DNA of 64,000 nt from Phaeobacter piscinae. GTDB lineage: Bacteria; Pseudomonadota; Alphaproteobacteria; Rhodobacterales; Rhodobacteraceae. The position numbers were made by a program, and so were the translations under genes. The DNA is taken from positions 930,001 through 994,000 of the forward strand of contig NZ_CP010681.1 in assembly GCF_002407245.1 (NCBI RefSeq), read 5' to 3'. Under the pieces are notes generated by a model, which worked only from the letters and a program-made list of their open reading frames with translations, searched no databases and had not been told where the DNA came from. Shown here one piece after another: positions 29,863 through 39,110 of this stretch. Numbering within the stretch: the stretch's first letter is position 1; every line of letters begins with the position of its first letter.

Positions 29863-30078
29863 CGGCTGAAAGCTGCGGCAGCTAAGTGCCGGTTTGCGAC
29901 ATTTCCGGCAAAGGAGTCGCTCAAAGACATGTTTACCCGCAAAAGACGATCTTGAATATGTGATATTTCTGAAACGGGTGGTCGGTTTTTTCCTTAAGTA
30001 ATTTTAACCTTTGTCGGCGCGACCGCTTAATTATGGTTAACATAAGGCTAATAGTGATCATTCTTCGGAAGTGAAAAC
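29863..30078 (+). promoter_or_regulatory. AT-rich upstream region of the 63-residue gene
   Basis: 216 nt, much richer in A/T than the neighbours. It contains TTAA-TTATGG-TTAAC at 30027-30041, a CtrA-like pair but with a 6-nt rather than the standard 7-nt spacer. GGAAGTG lies about 9 nt before the ATG at 30079. Promoter elements are likely but not defined. Confidence 0.35.
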
Positions 30079-30270
30079 ATGCAACACAATAAAATCAGCC
30101 CAGCAGAGGCTGAACACGTGGCGAAGGCAGTAGAGCAGGAAAACGAGCGGGCCTCCTATGAGGCCCTGATCGACTATGTTGTTCAAAGTGCTCGGGATGC
30201 GCAGATGTTCTGTACAGGCGAGTCGGTCGAGGCGGCGCGTGAGCATCTGTGCCAGACGATCCTCAGCTGA
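30079..30270 (+). CDS. Small hypothetical protein, 63 residues
   Basis: Not recognised. The protein is soluble and helical in appearance, acidic, with EAEHVAKAVEQENERASYE and a later SVEAAREHLCQTIL; it has two Cys residues and no membrane segment or signal peptide. A good ribosome site (GGAAGTG) and its own AT-rich promoter-like region support it as a real gene. An open frame on the other strand over the same place lacks such support. Its neighbours (CLC, DUF427) give no clue. Confidence 0.6.
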   Translation: MQHNKISPAEAEHVAKAVEQENERASYEALIDYVVQSARDAQMFCTGESVEAAREHLCQTILS

Positions 30271-30674
30271 CAGGCACAGTGTTTCAGTTGGCCTATTTCG
30301 GTTTGTTAATTGGTACTATTTCTATCTTTTTAGGTCTGCTTCAAAGGATCTAAAAAACGGCCCGGATAAAGAAAACGACATAGCAATCAAAATGATCGTT
30401 ATACGTGCGTTTTGTTGCGGGTCTTTACGGCCAAGGCTATCTGCCCGCGGCCTGCTGCCGATTGAATCGTGTCGCTCTGTGCCCAGCCTTGTGCCGTGCC
30501 GCGCTGTGAGTTCCTGATTTCGCACGGCCTGCCGAAGATCCTGAGCCGGTTCTGTTTGGCGGTCTCAGGCCACCGAAAATGTCGGCGAAAGTTTGCTTAC
30601 CCATAAATGGGGCGCCCCGATATGGGACGCCTGTAACGTGTTAGCAGCGTAATTCCGCTGATGATATTCAGGCC
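30271..30674. other. Gap between the small gene and the DUF427 gene
   Basis: 404 nt between convergent genes with no convincing coding frame. The first part is AT-rich (about 30300-30400). A hairpin GGCGcCCC (30611-30618) with GGGaCGCC (30624-30631), loop GATAT, lies 44 nt beyond the stop of the minus-strand DUF427 gene and may help end its transcript, but there is no T-run. Nothing else was recognised. Confidence 0.5.
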
Positions 30675-31016
30675 TCAGATCTGCTCAACCTTGACCGTGT
30701 CTCCGGTGACAAAGGCGAGGTGATCCTTGATCTCGGCCACCGCAGCGATCGGATCTTCATAGCTCCAGACGGCGTTCTCGGTCACCGAGGATTTGTTCAC
30801 GATGGAATAGTAGCTGGCGTCGCCCTTGCCCGCGCAATGGGTGGTTTTGTCACTGCGATCGAGGAATGCGGTTGCGATGTCACCGCGCGGAAAATAGATG
30901 ACGGGCGCCAGATCGCCCTCGCTCAGCTCAAGCGCGTTGCTGCTCTCGCCGAGCACAGCGCCCCCGGAGCGCACCACCCAGGTGCCGGCTGCCTTGCGAA
31001 TTTGGATCTTTGTCAT
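30675..31016 (-). CDS. DUF427 domain protein
   Basis: A 113-residue cytoplasmic protein that matches the DUF427 family: SGGAVLGESSNALEL near the start, VIYFPRGDIATAFL, then THCAGKGDASYYSI and AVWSYEDP. The biochemical role of the family is unknown. ATG 31016 is preferred: it follows AAGGAAAAGACC and gives the usual N-terminus; an in-frame ATG at 31043 would add nine residues. It is 62 nt downstream of the aminopeptidase gene on the same strand. Confidence 0.85.
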   Translation of the reverse strand: MTKIQIRKAAGTWVVRSGGAVLGESSNALELSEGDLAPVIYFPRGDIATAFLDRSDKTTHCAGKGDASYYSIVNKSSVTENAVWSYEDPIAAVAEIKDHLAFVTGDTVKVEQI

Positions 31017-31078
31017 GGTCTTTTCCTTCACGTCGTTCGTCACGGATCAATATCGTCTTTGGTTGTAACACTGCGGTA

Positions 31079-32881
31079 TCACAGCGGTGCCGTAGCGGCA
31101 TCCAGCCAGCGTCGCGCCGGGGCTGTTACGTTGGGTCCAATCTTGTCGGCCACAGCCGCATGATAGGTGTTCACCCAGTCCCGCTCTGCCGTTGTGAGCA
31201 TCTCTGCGACAATCAGTCGCCGGTCCAGCGGGGCGTAGGTCAGGGTGCGCCAGCTCAGCATCTCGCGGTCTGCGTCAGCACTGTCCAGCTCAGGCGCCGG
31301 TTCTACCACCAACAGGTTTTCAATGCGAATACCAAAAGCGCCTTCCCGGTAATATCCCGGCTCATTGGACAGAATCATGCCGGGGTCCAGGGGAACGGTG
31401 CCAGAGCGGCTGAGCCGCTGCGGGCCCTCGTGAACGCTGAGAAAGGCACCGACCCCGTGGCCCAGCCCATGGTTGAAATCCTGTCCGGCCAGCCAGAGCG
31501 GCATTCGGCCCACCGCTTCGATGTCGCGCCCGGCGAGACCTCTGGGCCAGCGCAGCCTCGACATGGCAATCATGCCCTGAAGGACGCGGGTATAGGCCTC
31601 CCGGGCGTCCTGCGGTGGGGTGCCGATGGCGAGGGTGCGGGTGATGTCGGTGGTGCCGTCCAGATATTGCCCGCCGCTGTCGAGCACCAGAAGGTGGCCG
31701 TCGTCCAGCGTGGCATTGCTGTCCTCGCTGACGCGGTAGTGAATGATTGCGCCGTTGGGGCCGGTGCCGGAGATGGTCTCAAAGCTGATGTCGCGCAGTT
31801 TGGGATCCTTGCGGCGCTCCGCTTCGAGGTGTTTGACCACGTCGATTTCGGTGACGCTGCCGGCGGGCTGCGCATCGAGCCAGGCGAGGGTTTCGACCAC
31901 AGCGGCCCCGTCGCGCAGATGAGCGGCGGCGCTGCCCTCGATCTCGGCGGCGCATTTGCGGGCCTTGGGCAAAGCGCAGGGATCACCGGCTGCGACCAGC
32001 GCATCACCGAGCTGATCGGCGACGATCTGGGGCAGGGTGGTCAGGTCAGCAGCGACGGCGGCATTCCGGGCCTGAGCAAGGTCCGCCACTGCCGGGAGGA
32101 AGGCCGCAGGCGTTTGCACGGACACATCCGGGCCGAGATGTGCGGTGACGTCAGTCAGTTTCTCTGCGGCCATGAAAAGATCCACCCGCGCGTCGGCGTG
32201 CAGAATGGCAAAACCGTGGGCGACCGGGTTGTGAGCGATATCGCTGCCACGGATGTTCAACAGCCACATGATGCTGTCAGGCAGGGTGATCACCGCCGCG
32301 CTTTGACCCGCGTTGCGCAGCCCCTCAGCTAGAGAGGTGATCTTGGCAGCGGCGGTTGTGCCTGCGTAGTCAACAGGATGGGCGATGACGGGTTGCATGG
32401 GCGGAGCGGGCTGATCGGGCCAGATGCGGTCCACCAGATTGTTGCATTGGACGAAGTCAAAACCATGGTCGCCCAGTGATGCGGTCAGCGCTTGGAGCTG
32501 GCTCGCGGAATGCAGCCAGGGGTCATAGCCGATGCGTCCGCCCTCTGGCAGCTGTTCTTTCAGCCAGTCGGCGAGCTGCACCTCTGGCCAATGGACCGGG
32601 GTGTAGACCTCTGCCACCTGCTGTTTCACCTGCGTGCGGTAACGCCCGTCTATGAAGACGCCTGCGATGTCGCGCAACACGGCGCAGAAACCGGCCGAAC
32701 CGGTGAAGCCAGTGAGCCAGGCCAGCCGCTCATCGCCGGGGGCAACATATTCGCCCTGATGGGCATCGGCGCGGGGCACCAGAAAGCCGTCCAGCGCCTC
32801 CTGTTGCATCTCCGCGCGCAGCGCGTTGAGCCGGGGCGGGCCTTGGTCCGGGCGGGTCGCTACGTCAAAGGTCTGGAACAT
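31079..32881 (-). CDS. M24-family aminopeptidase P (Xaa-Pro aminopeptidase)
   Basis: Metallopeptidase removing N-terminal residues next to proline. The 600-residue product is of the long aminopeptidase P type: an N-terminal creatinase-like domain (FLVPRADAHQGEYVAPGDERLAWLTGF near 34), a second such domain, and the catalytic pita-bread domain with LDSGGQYLDGTTDITRT (metal-binding Asp pair), GHGVGAFLSVHEGP (His) and ILSNEPGYY (Glu). The ATG at 32881 follows GGAGGGAG; upstream codons in frame are not family-like. Confidence 0.93.
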   Translation of the reverse strand: MFQTFDVATRPDQGPPRLNALRAEMQQEALDGFLVPRADAHQGEYVAPGDERLAWLTGFTGSAGFCAVLRDIAGVFIDGRYRTQVKQQVAEVYTPVHWPEVQLADWLKEQLPEGGRIGYDPWLHSASQLQALTASLGDHGFDFVQCNNLVDRIWPDQPAPPMQPVIAHPVDYAGTTAAAKITSLAEGLRNAGQSAAVITLPDSIMWLLNIRGSDIAHNPVAHGFAILHADARVDLFMAAEKLTDVTAHLGPDVSVQTPAAFLPAVADLAQARNAAVAADLTTLPQIVADQLGDALVAAGDPCALPKARKCAAEIEGSAAAHLRDGAAVVETLAWLDAQPAGSVTEIDVVKHLEAERRKDPKLRDISFETISGTGPNGAIIHYRVSEDSNATLDDGHLLVLDSGGQYLDGTTDITRTLAIGTPPQDAREAYTRVLQGMIAMSRLRWPRGLAGRDIEAVGRMPLWLAGQDFNHGLGHGVGAFLSVHEGPQRLSRSGTVPLDPGMILSNEPGYYREGAFGIRIENLLVVEPAPELDSADADREMLSWRTLTYAPLDRRLIVAEMLTTAERDWVNTYHAAVADKIGPNVTAPARRWLDAATAPL

Positions 32882-33058
32882 CGGCTCCCTCCATCTGTTT
32901 CGGGTGGTCCGCGACGGTCGGTCAGAGCGCAGCGACCGGCCCTTCCGGGAGGGTGTTGCGCGACGTCGGCGGGAACAAGGAAATGACGCGGCAGTCATGG
33001 CGCGCTCTGTCGCGAATACTTGTTCCAAATCCGGCGGCTTCCCGCAACCCCTGTAACA

Positions 33059-33091
33059 CAAAGCCCCGCACCGAAGCGGCGCGAGGCTTTG
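33059..33091 (-). terminator. Hairpin after cobT
   Basis: Inverted repeat CAAAGCC (33059-33065) with GGCTTTG (33085-33091) and inner CGC/GCG pairing, 24 nt beyond the cobT stop on the minus strand. The T-run is short (TTTGTGTT), so it is a moderate terminator candidate. Confidence 0.45.
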
Positions 33092-33115
33092 ACCAGAGCA
33101 GTGCGGCTGAGGTGC

Positions 33116-34993
33116 TCAGCTGGCGCGTTTGATGCCCATGACGCGGGCACGGGCGCGCGGATCACTGTCAAACAGCGCGGCGAGCTGTTCGGTCATGGCA
33201 CCTGCCAGCTGTTCAACATCGGTGATGGTGACGGCGCGGTCATAATAGCGGGTCACGTCATGGCCGATGCCGATGGCTAGCAGTTCGACCTGTTTGCGCC
33301 GCTCCACCATGGCGATTACATCGCGCAGGTGTTTTTCCAAATAGTTGGCCGGGTTCACCGACAGGGTGCTGTCATCCACCGGCGCACCATCGGAAATCAC
33401 CATCAGGATTTTGCGCGCCTCTTGCCGCGCGATCATGCGGCGGTGCGCCCATTCCAGCGCCTCACCGTCGATGTTTTCCTTAAGGAGGCCCTCTTTCATC
33501 ATCAGGCCGAGGTTGTCACGGGTCCGACGCATCGGCGCATCGGCGCCTTTGTAGATGATGTGGCGCAGGTCGTTGAGGCGGCCGGGCAATTGCGGACGAC
33601 CCTCATTGAGCCAGGCCTCGCGGGCCAGGCCACCTTTCCAGGCGCGGGTGGTAAAGCCGAGGATTTCGACCTTCACGTTGCAGCGTTCCAGGGTGCGGGC
33701 CAGAACATCGGCGCAGATCGCGGCGATGGAGATCGGGCGCCCCCGCATGGAGCCGGAGTTATCGAGGAGCAATGTCACCACGGTGTCGCGGAATTCGGTG
33801 TCTTTCTCGCGTTTGAACGACAAGGGCGTGGTGGGGTTCGCGACCACACGGGCCAGACGACCGGCATCCAAAATGCCCTCTTCCAGATCAAACTCCCAAG
33901 AGCGGTTCTGCTGCGCCTGAAGGCGGCGCTGCAATTTATTGGCCAGCCGAGAAACAGCGCCTTTCAGCGGTTCCAGCTGTTGATCGAGGTAGGCACGCAG
34001 ACGCTCCAGCTCGGCAGGTTCGGCGAGGTCCTCGGCGGCGATTTCCTCGTCATGGGCATCGTTGAAGACCTTGTAGTCCGGATCCGCCTCCGACACAGCT
34101 GGCGGCGGCGGGGGATCAAGTGGTGCCTCACCATCGGGCATTTCGGTGTCTTCAGCGAATTCATCATCCGCCATTTCATCCATGGAGACCTGCGCCTGAC
34201 TCTCGTCCTGCTGCTGTTCCTGAGCCTGCTCGGGGTTGGCGTCGGCTTCCTCCTCGTCGGAATCGTCCTGACCGTTGCTGTCGGGGTCCTGCTGCTCCTC
34301 AGCGTCCTCTTCAGCGTCGTTTTCCTGCTCATCGTCGAGCTGGTCCGGGTCCTCACCCAGCTGATCGCCATAGCCAAGATCGGTGATCACCTGCCGCGCA
34401 AATTTGGCAAAGGTGGCCTGATCCTCGATGGTGTCGTCAAGGTTGGCCAGTGTTTCACCGGCCTGCTGTTCAATGAACCCGCGCCAGAGTTCCATGACAT
34501 TGGCAGCAGCTTCGGGCATGGGGCGGCCAGTGGCCAGATGGCGGATCAGATAGCCAGCCGAGACCGCCAGCGGCGCCTCGGTTGCGGATTTGATCTGGTC
34601 ATAGCCCTTGCGCAGGGCCTCGTTCTGGATCTTCACATCAATATTGGAGGCGGTGCCGGGCATGTGCCGCGCGCCCATTGCTTCGCAGCGGGCGGACTCC
34701 AGCGCCTCATAGAGGTCCCGCGCCATATCGCCGGGTGGGGCGTATCGGGCATGGGTGGCGGTGTCGTGGAATTTGTGGCGCAGCGCCAGCGCATCGGCGG
34801 TGCCACGGGCCAGCAGCACTTCCTCCCGGCTCATCCGGCGGGAGACCTGCGGCAGCCGCATATTGTCCCCGGACATTCCAGCCGGGTCGACGGAGTAGGA
34901 GACGTTCAGCTCGGAATCGTCGGCCATCACCTTGGTGGCTTCGGCCAGCGCCTTCTTGAACGGATCGGCGGGGTTATCGTTGGGCTTTTTCAT
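33116..34993 (-). CDS. cobT: Aerobic cobaltochelatase subunit CobT
   Basis: Subunit of the CobNST chelatase that inserts cobalt in hydrogenobyrinic acid a,c-diamide in the aerobic cobalamin pathway. The 625 residues have a helical N-terminal part, a very acidic Asp/Glu/Gln-rich middle (about 210-310) and a C-terminal von Willebrand A domain with the MIDAS motif DNSGSMRG and the later [15 protein letters not shown] 34993 follows AAGGTG. It lies 193 nt after cobS on the same strand; CobN is not in this window. Confidence 0.94.
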   Translation of the reverse strand: MKKPNDNPADPFKKALAEATKVMADDSELNVSYSVDPAGMSGDNMRLPQVSRRMSREEVLLARGTADALALRHKFHDTATHARYAPPGDMARDLYEALESARCEAMGARHMPGTASNIDVKIQNEALRKGYDQIKSATEAPLAVSAGYLIRHLATGRPMPEAAANVMELWRGFIEQQAGETLANLDDTIEDQATFAKFARQVITDLGYGDQLGEDPDQLDDEQENDAEEDAEEQQDPDSNGQDDSDEEEADANPEQAQEQQQDESQAQVSMDEMADDEFAEDTEMPDGEAPLDPPPPPAVSEADPDYKVFNDAHDEEIAAEDLAEPAELERLRAYLDQQLEPLKGAVSRLANKLQRRLQAQQNRSWEFDLEEGILDAGRLARVVANPTTPLSFKREKDTEFRDTVVTLLLDNSGSMRGRPISIAAICADVLARTLERCNVKVEILGFTTRAWKGGLAREAWLNEGRPQLPGRLNDLRHIIYKGADAPMRRTRDNLGLMMKEGLLKENIDGEALEWAHRRMIARQEARKILMVISDGAPVDDSTLSVNPANYLEKHLRDVIAMVERRKQVELLAIGIGHDVTRYYDRAVTITDVEQLAGAMTEQLAALFDSDPRARARVMGIKRAS

Positions 34994-35154
34994 GGTCGCA
35001 CCTTTTCCGCTAGTCAGCATCGCCCTTGCCCGATCGAAAGTCCAGCGCGTGTGCTGCGGGTAAGGCAGCGGCCGGCCCGGCGGAGTGGGCGAGACGCGCC
35101 CACCCATTTTGCCGGTGGCAAGCCGTCGCATTGACGGGGGGCGGGTCGTGCACT

Positions 35155-35173
35155 GCCCGGCCGGCGGCCGGGC
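35155..35173. other. Strong hairpin between cobS and cobT
   Basis: Perfect 8-bp GC stem GCCCGGCC (35155-35162) with GGCCGGGC (35166-35173) and a 3-nt loop, 14 nt past the cobS stop. No T-run follows on the minus strand, so it may protect the cobS 3' end or lower cobT expression rather than fully terminate. Confidence 0.5.
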
Positions 35174-35186
35174 GGCAGTTTACCAG

Positions 35187-36173
35187 TTAGCCCAGCGAAA
35201 CGCTGGCAGCGCTTTCGGGCAGCTCTTCGTCAAAGCAGCGCTGGTAGAACTCGGCCACGGTCTGGCGTTCCAGCTCGTCGCATTTGTTCAGGAACGACAG
35301 GCGGAAGGCATAGCCCACATCGCGGAAAATCTCGACGTTCTGTGCCCAGTTGATCACGGTCCGGGGCGACATCACAGTGGAGAGGTCGCCGTTCATAAAG
35401 GCGGTCCGGGTGAGGTCGGCAATGGTCACCATCTGGGAGATGGTCTTGCGCCCCTCGGCAGTGTTGTAATGCGGCGCCTTGGACAGCACGATGGCCGCTT
35501 CGGCATCATGGCTGAGGTAGTTCAGTGTCGCCACCAGCGACCAGCGGTCCATCTGGGCCTGGTTGATCTGTTGGGTGCCGTGGTACAGCCCGGTGGTGTC
35601 CCCAAGGCCCACGGTGTTGGCGGTGGCAAACAGGCGGAAGTAGGGGTTCGGGGTGATGATTTCGTTCTGGTCCAGCAGCGTCAGCTTGCCGTCATGCTCC
35701 AGCACCCGCTGGATCACGAACATCACGTCGGCGCGGCCGGCATCATACTCGTCGAACACGATCGCAACCGGGTTGCGCAGCGCCCAGGGCAAGATGCCTT
35801 CGTGGAATTCGGTGACCTGCTTGCCGTCGCGCAGCTTGATCGCGTCCTTACCAATGAGGTCAATCCGAGAGATGTGGCTGTCGAGGTTCACCCGCACGGA
35901 GGGCCAGTTCAAACGGGCGGCAACCTGTTCGATGTGGGTCGATTTGCCGGTGCCGTGGTAGCCTTGGATCATCACGCGGCGGTTGTGGCTGAAGCCTGCT
36001 AGGATGGCCAGTGTGGTTTCGGGATCGAATTTATAGGTGGGGTCCAGAGCCGGAACCCGGTCAGAGCCTTCGGCGAAGCCCTTGACGGTCATATCCGTAT
36101 CAATTCCGAACACATCGCGCACCGAAAAGGTCTCGGTGGGTTTCGCGTTCATATCCAGCAAACCGTCGGTCAT
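35187..36173 (-). CDS. cobS: Aerobic cobaltochelatase subunit CobS
   Basis: AAA+ ATPase that with CobT forms the motor of cobaltochelatase. The 328 residues show Walker [10 protein letters not shown] near 70-78, Walker [11 protein letters not shown] near 136, a sensor-like [12 protein letters not shown] and arginines in the C-terminal part. Length fits CobS. The ATG at 36173 is used; an in-frame ATG at 36152 (MNAKPTET) is also possible. It is divergent from the DEAD-box helicase gene. Confidence 0.95.
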   Translation of the reverse strand: MTDGLLDMNAKPTETFSVRDVFGIDTDMTVKGFAEGSDRVPALDPTYKFDPETTLAILAGFSHNRRVMIQGYHGTGKSTHIEQVAARLNWPSVRVNLDSHISRIDLIGKDAIKLRDGKQVTEFHEGILPWALRNPVAIVFDEYDAGRADVMFVIQRVLEHDGKLTLLDQNEIITPNPYFRLFATANTVGLGDTTGLYHGTQQINQAQMDRWSLVATLNYLSHDAEAAIVLSKAPHYNTAEGRKTISQMVTIADLTRTAFMNGDLSTVMSPRTVINWAQNVEIFRDVGYAFRLSFLNKCDELERQTVAEFYQRCFDEELPESAASVSLG

Positions 36174-36557
36174 CGCAGTCGATCCTTATCCTCATCCGCG
36201 CAGCGTCCGTCGGCTGCGGGCAATCCGCTGGATTGGTGCCTGATCTTGTCTGCAATCGCAAGGGGCCATGACCGGGTTTGACCAGCTGTCGTGACGTTTG
36301 GATCAAAACTGGCCCTATGGGGGCTGTCCTCGCTACCGGACGCGCTATGTTTCCTCCGCCTAACGCGTGTTGTGCTGAAGGACGGCGGCGCTGTGGGATG
36401 TCGCTGCAAACGCATAGCGGGGTTGCGTCTACGGGCGGTCTGCGGCGCCCTGATGGGCAAATGAGCCCTGTACAAAAGGGGGCAAAGCCGATATCAGCGC
36501 GCACTTGGATGATGCCATCCGCGTTCCTGCGCAGTCGGGGACATTCCCGATATCGGC
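36174..36557. other. Divergent gap between cobS and the DEAD-box helicase
   Basis: 384 nt holding the divergent promoters of cobS (-) and the helicase (+). Frames on the minus strand here show no protein-like features. The stretch would give the helicase a long leader; long 5' leaders are known for cold-shock RNA helicases, but no defined element was recognised here. Confidence 0.4.
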
Positions 36558-38714
36558 GTGCCCTCTGGCGGCGCGCCCCGCAGCAAGCGAAATGAAATCT
36601 TGAAAACAGCACTCGAACAAGCGCTTCAGGCGCGCGGCTACGAGCATTTGACACCCGTGCAAGAGGCCGTCACCGCAGCCGAGCTGGATCAGTCCGACCT
36701 TCTGGTGTCGGCACAGACCGGATCCGGCAAAACCGTAGGCTTTGGCCTGGCGATGGCCCCCACATTGTTGGGCGACGCCGAGAAACTGGACCGTGCCGAT
36801 CTGCCGTTGGCGCTGGTCATTGCGCCGACCCGCGAATTGGCGTTGCAGGTCAAACGCGAACTTGGCTGGCTTTATGCCGAAGCGGGCGCGCAAGTGGTCT
36901 CCACCGTTGGCGGTATGGATATGCGCGATGAGCGGCGCGCGCTGGAACGTGGCGCCCATATTGTTGTGGCAACGCCCGGGCGTCTGCGCGACCACATTAT
37001 GCGCGGCTCCATCAATCTGTCGCAGGTCCGCGCCGTAGTGCTGGACGAAGCCGATGAGATGCTCGATCTGGGCTTCCGCGAAGACCTTGAGTTCATTCTG
37101 GGCGAATCCCCGGAAGAGCGCCGGACCCTGATGTTCTCGGCCACCGTGCCTGCGGGCATTGCGCGGCTGGCGGAGACCTATCTGAAGGATCACCAGCGCA
37201 TCAAAACCGTGGCGGAAGCCTCGCAGCATGCTGACATTGAATATCAGATGCTGGCCGTGGCGCAGCGGGATGTTGAGAACGCAGTTATTAACGTGCTGCG
37301 CTTCCACGAGTCGCCTAATGCGATTGTGTTCTGCAACACCCGCGCGGTGGTGAATCGGATGACCACACGGCTGAGCAATCGCGGATTTTCCGTGGTTGCC
37401 CTGTCCGGCGAGCTGTCCCAGGCGGAGCGGTCCAACGCGCTGCAGTCCCTGCGGGACGGGCGCGCGCGGGTCTGCGTGGCAACGGATGTGGCGGCGCGCG
37501 GGATCGACCTGCCGAAGCTGGATCTGGTCATTCACGCGGATCTGCCATCCAGCCATGAGACGCTGTTGCACCGGTCGGGCCGTACTGGCCGTGCCGGGCG
37601 TCAGGGCGTGTCCGCGCTGATCGTGCCACCAAAGGCAAAGGGCAAGGCCCTGCGCCTGTTGCGGTCGGCCAAGATCACGGCAGAGACCAGCCCGGCCCCC
37701 AGTGCCGATGATGTCCGCACCCGCGACTTTGAGCGCCTTCTGGGCGACAAGGCCTGGAGCGAACCGGTCAGCGAAAATGAGACCGCCCCTGTGGCAGAGC
37801 TGGTTGAGCGGTTCTCGCCCGAGCAGCTGGCCGCCGCCTATCTGCGTCTGTTCCACGATCGCCACAGCGCGCCTGAGGAGCTGAGCGATCCGCAGCACGA
37901 CAAACGTGAGCGCCAAGAACGCGCGCCCTTTGGTCCGTCCGTGTGGTTTGCCGTCAGCGGTGGCCGCAAGGCCGGTGCCGAGCCGCGCCGACTGCTGCCT
38001 GCGCTGTGCAATGCCGGTGGGCTGACCAAGGATGATATCGGCGCGATCCGGGTTCAGTTTGACCAAAGCTATGTGGAAGTGCGCGAAGGCAGCGCCGAAA
38101 GCTTCTGGGGTGCGGTGAAACATGACGGTCTGGAAGAGGGGGCAAATGTCACCCGTCTGGACAAGGCGCCGGATCTGCCCAAATCTCCACGTCCGCAGGG
38201 GCGTGAAGGCGGTGGTTTCCGCGATGACAAGCGCGGCCATCGTGGACAGGATCGTGGAGATCGCGGCGGCGAGCGGGGGGAGCGTAAGCCCTATGGCGAC
38301 AAGCCCCGCTATGACAAGCCGCGCGGCGACAAGCCTGCTTACGGTGATAAGCCACGTGGTGAAAAACCATATGGTGACAAGCCTCGTGCCAGCAAACCCT
38401 ATGGCGATAAACCGCGTGGTGACAAACCGGCCTATGGCGACAAACCCCGTTTCGATAAGCCCAAGCGCACAGGTGAGGGCGGCAAAGCCACGGTGACCGC
38501 ACGCGGGTCGTCGGACCGGGTGGCAACGCCGTCGGCGCCTGCCAAACCTGCGGTTCCGGGCAAGCCCAAAGGCGATTGGTCCAATCCGGGGAAATCCGGT
38601 CGCAAGGGGCCGCCACCGCCGAAGGGCAAGCCCAACAGCAAGAAGAACAAGGCGCGTGCAGCCGTTTCCGGAAAGCCCGGCGGCAACGCGCGACCGCAGC
38701 GCAAGGGCAGCTGA
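36558..38714 (+). CDS. DEAD-box RNA helicase with DbpA-like domain and GDKPR-repeat tail
   Basis: ATP-dependent RNA helicase for ribosome or mRNA remodelling. The 718 residues contain the Q-type motif LTPVQ (31-35), motif I AQTGSGKT at 52-59, PTRELA, DEAD at 163-166, SAT near 194, and C-lobe motifs RGIDLPKLDLVIHADLP and HRSGRTGRAGRQG. A DbpA-type RNA-binding domain (about 450-530, GLTKDDIGAIRVQFDQSYVEV) follows, then a basic tail with YGDKPR repeats. The GTG at 36558 is assumed; an in-frame TTG at 36600 is equally possible, and neither has a good ribosome site. Confidence 0.92.
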   Translation: MPSGGAPRSKRNEILKTALEQALQARGYEHLTPVQEAVTAAELDQSDLLVSAQTGSGKTVGFGLAMAPTLLGDAEKLDRADLPLALVIAPTRELALQVKRELGWLYAEAGAQVVSTVGGMDMRDERRALERGAHIVVATPGRLRDHIMRGSINLSQVRAVVLDEADEMLDLGFREDLEFILGESPEERRTLMFSATVPAGIARLAETYLKDHQRIKTVAEASQHADIEYQMLAVAQRDVENAVINVLRFHESPNAIVFCNTRAVVNRMTTRLSNRGFSVVALSGELSQAERSNALQSLRDGRARVCVATDVAARGIDLPKLDLVIHADLPSSHETLLHRSGRTGRAGRQGVSALIVPPKAKGKALRLLRSAKITAETSPAPSADDVRTRDFERLLGDKAWSEPVSENETAPVAELVERFSPEQLAAAYLRLFHDRHSAPEELSDPQHDKRERQERAPFGPSVWFAVSGGRKAGAEPRRLLPALCNAGGLTKDDIGAIRVQFDQSYVEVREGSAESFWGAVKHDGLEEGANVTRLDKAPDLPKSPRPQGREGGGFRDDKRGHRGQDRGDRGGERGERKPYGDKPRYDKPRGDKPAYGDKPRGEKPYGDKPRASKPYGDKPRGDKPAYGDKPRFDKPKRTGEGGKATVTARGSSDRVATPSAPAKPAVPGKPKGDWSNPGKSGRKGPPPPKGKPNSKKNKARAAVSGKPGGNARPQRKGS
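38290..38463 (+). repeat. Degenerate tandem repeat encoding YGDKPR-like units
   Basis: About ten imperfect units of 15-33 nt inside the helicase gene encode variations of Y/R-G-D-K-P-R (for example YGDKPR, RGDKPA, YGEKPY-like). The resulting Arg/Lys/Gly-rich tail is typical for RNA-binding, phase-separating helicase tails. Confidence 0.75.
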
Positions 38715-38738
38715 GCCGCCTATCAGCGTAAAATGAAG

Positions 38739-38770
38739 AAGCCACGGCACCAATGTGCCGTGGCTTTTTT
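38739..38770 (+). terminator. Terminator after the DEAD-box helicase
   Basis: Perfect 10-bp stem GCCACGGCAC (38741-38750) with GTGCCGTGGC (38755-38764), 4-nt loop CAAT, followed by six T residues and preceded by AA. A textbook Rho-independent terminator 24 nt after the stop. Confidence 0.95.
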
Positions 38771-38772
38771 GT

Positions 38773-39110
38773 TTTGTCGTGACTGCAAGTCGTGTTGGGA
38801 AACCTATCGACTGGTCTTTGGATTTCTCCATTTGGCCAAGATCGCTCCTAATAACAGCGGAGCGGCTCTCACAGGCACACGATTTTCGGGCATTCCTCGA
38901 CCGGTTCAATGACCTGACCTCGGCGCAGGTCGAAGACGCCAGAAGTGGGCGCGACCCCGCTCCGATGTTCAACGGGTGCCCTGCGGATCGGCAAAAAGCT
39001 GGGGGAGGCGAAGCATTGGGTAAATAAAAAGCACCGCTTGCGCGACGCTTTCTGGTGTTTTCAAAACGGCAAAGACACCGGTGAGACGAACCTGCTTTAG
39101 GTGCTGCGGC
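38773..39110. other. Gap between helicase terminator and J-domain gene
   Basis: 338 nt between convergent genes. A + strand frame continues to 39027 but its only possible start overlaps the helicase terminator and the product has no recognisable features beyond a short helical-looking part (ERLSQAHDFRAFLDRFNDL). It may be a gene remnant; no intact gene is supported. Confidence 0.4.

Noticed and set aside
33329..35134. 601-codon frame antisense to cobT
   Set aside because: Composition artefact opposite the acidic CobT region; CobT has clear MIDAS motifs.
36429..38972. 847-codon open frame antisense to the DEAD-box helicase
   Set aside because: High-GC shadow frame with low-complexity composition; the sense strand has all helicase motifs.
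38755..39027. 90-codon frame after the helicase
   Set aside because: Its only start lies within a perfect terminator hairpin and the product has no recognisable features.
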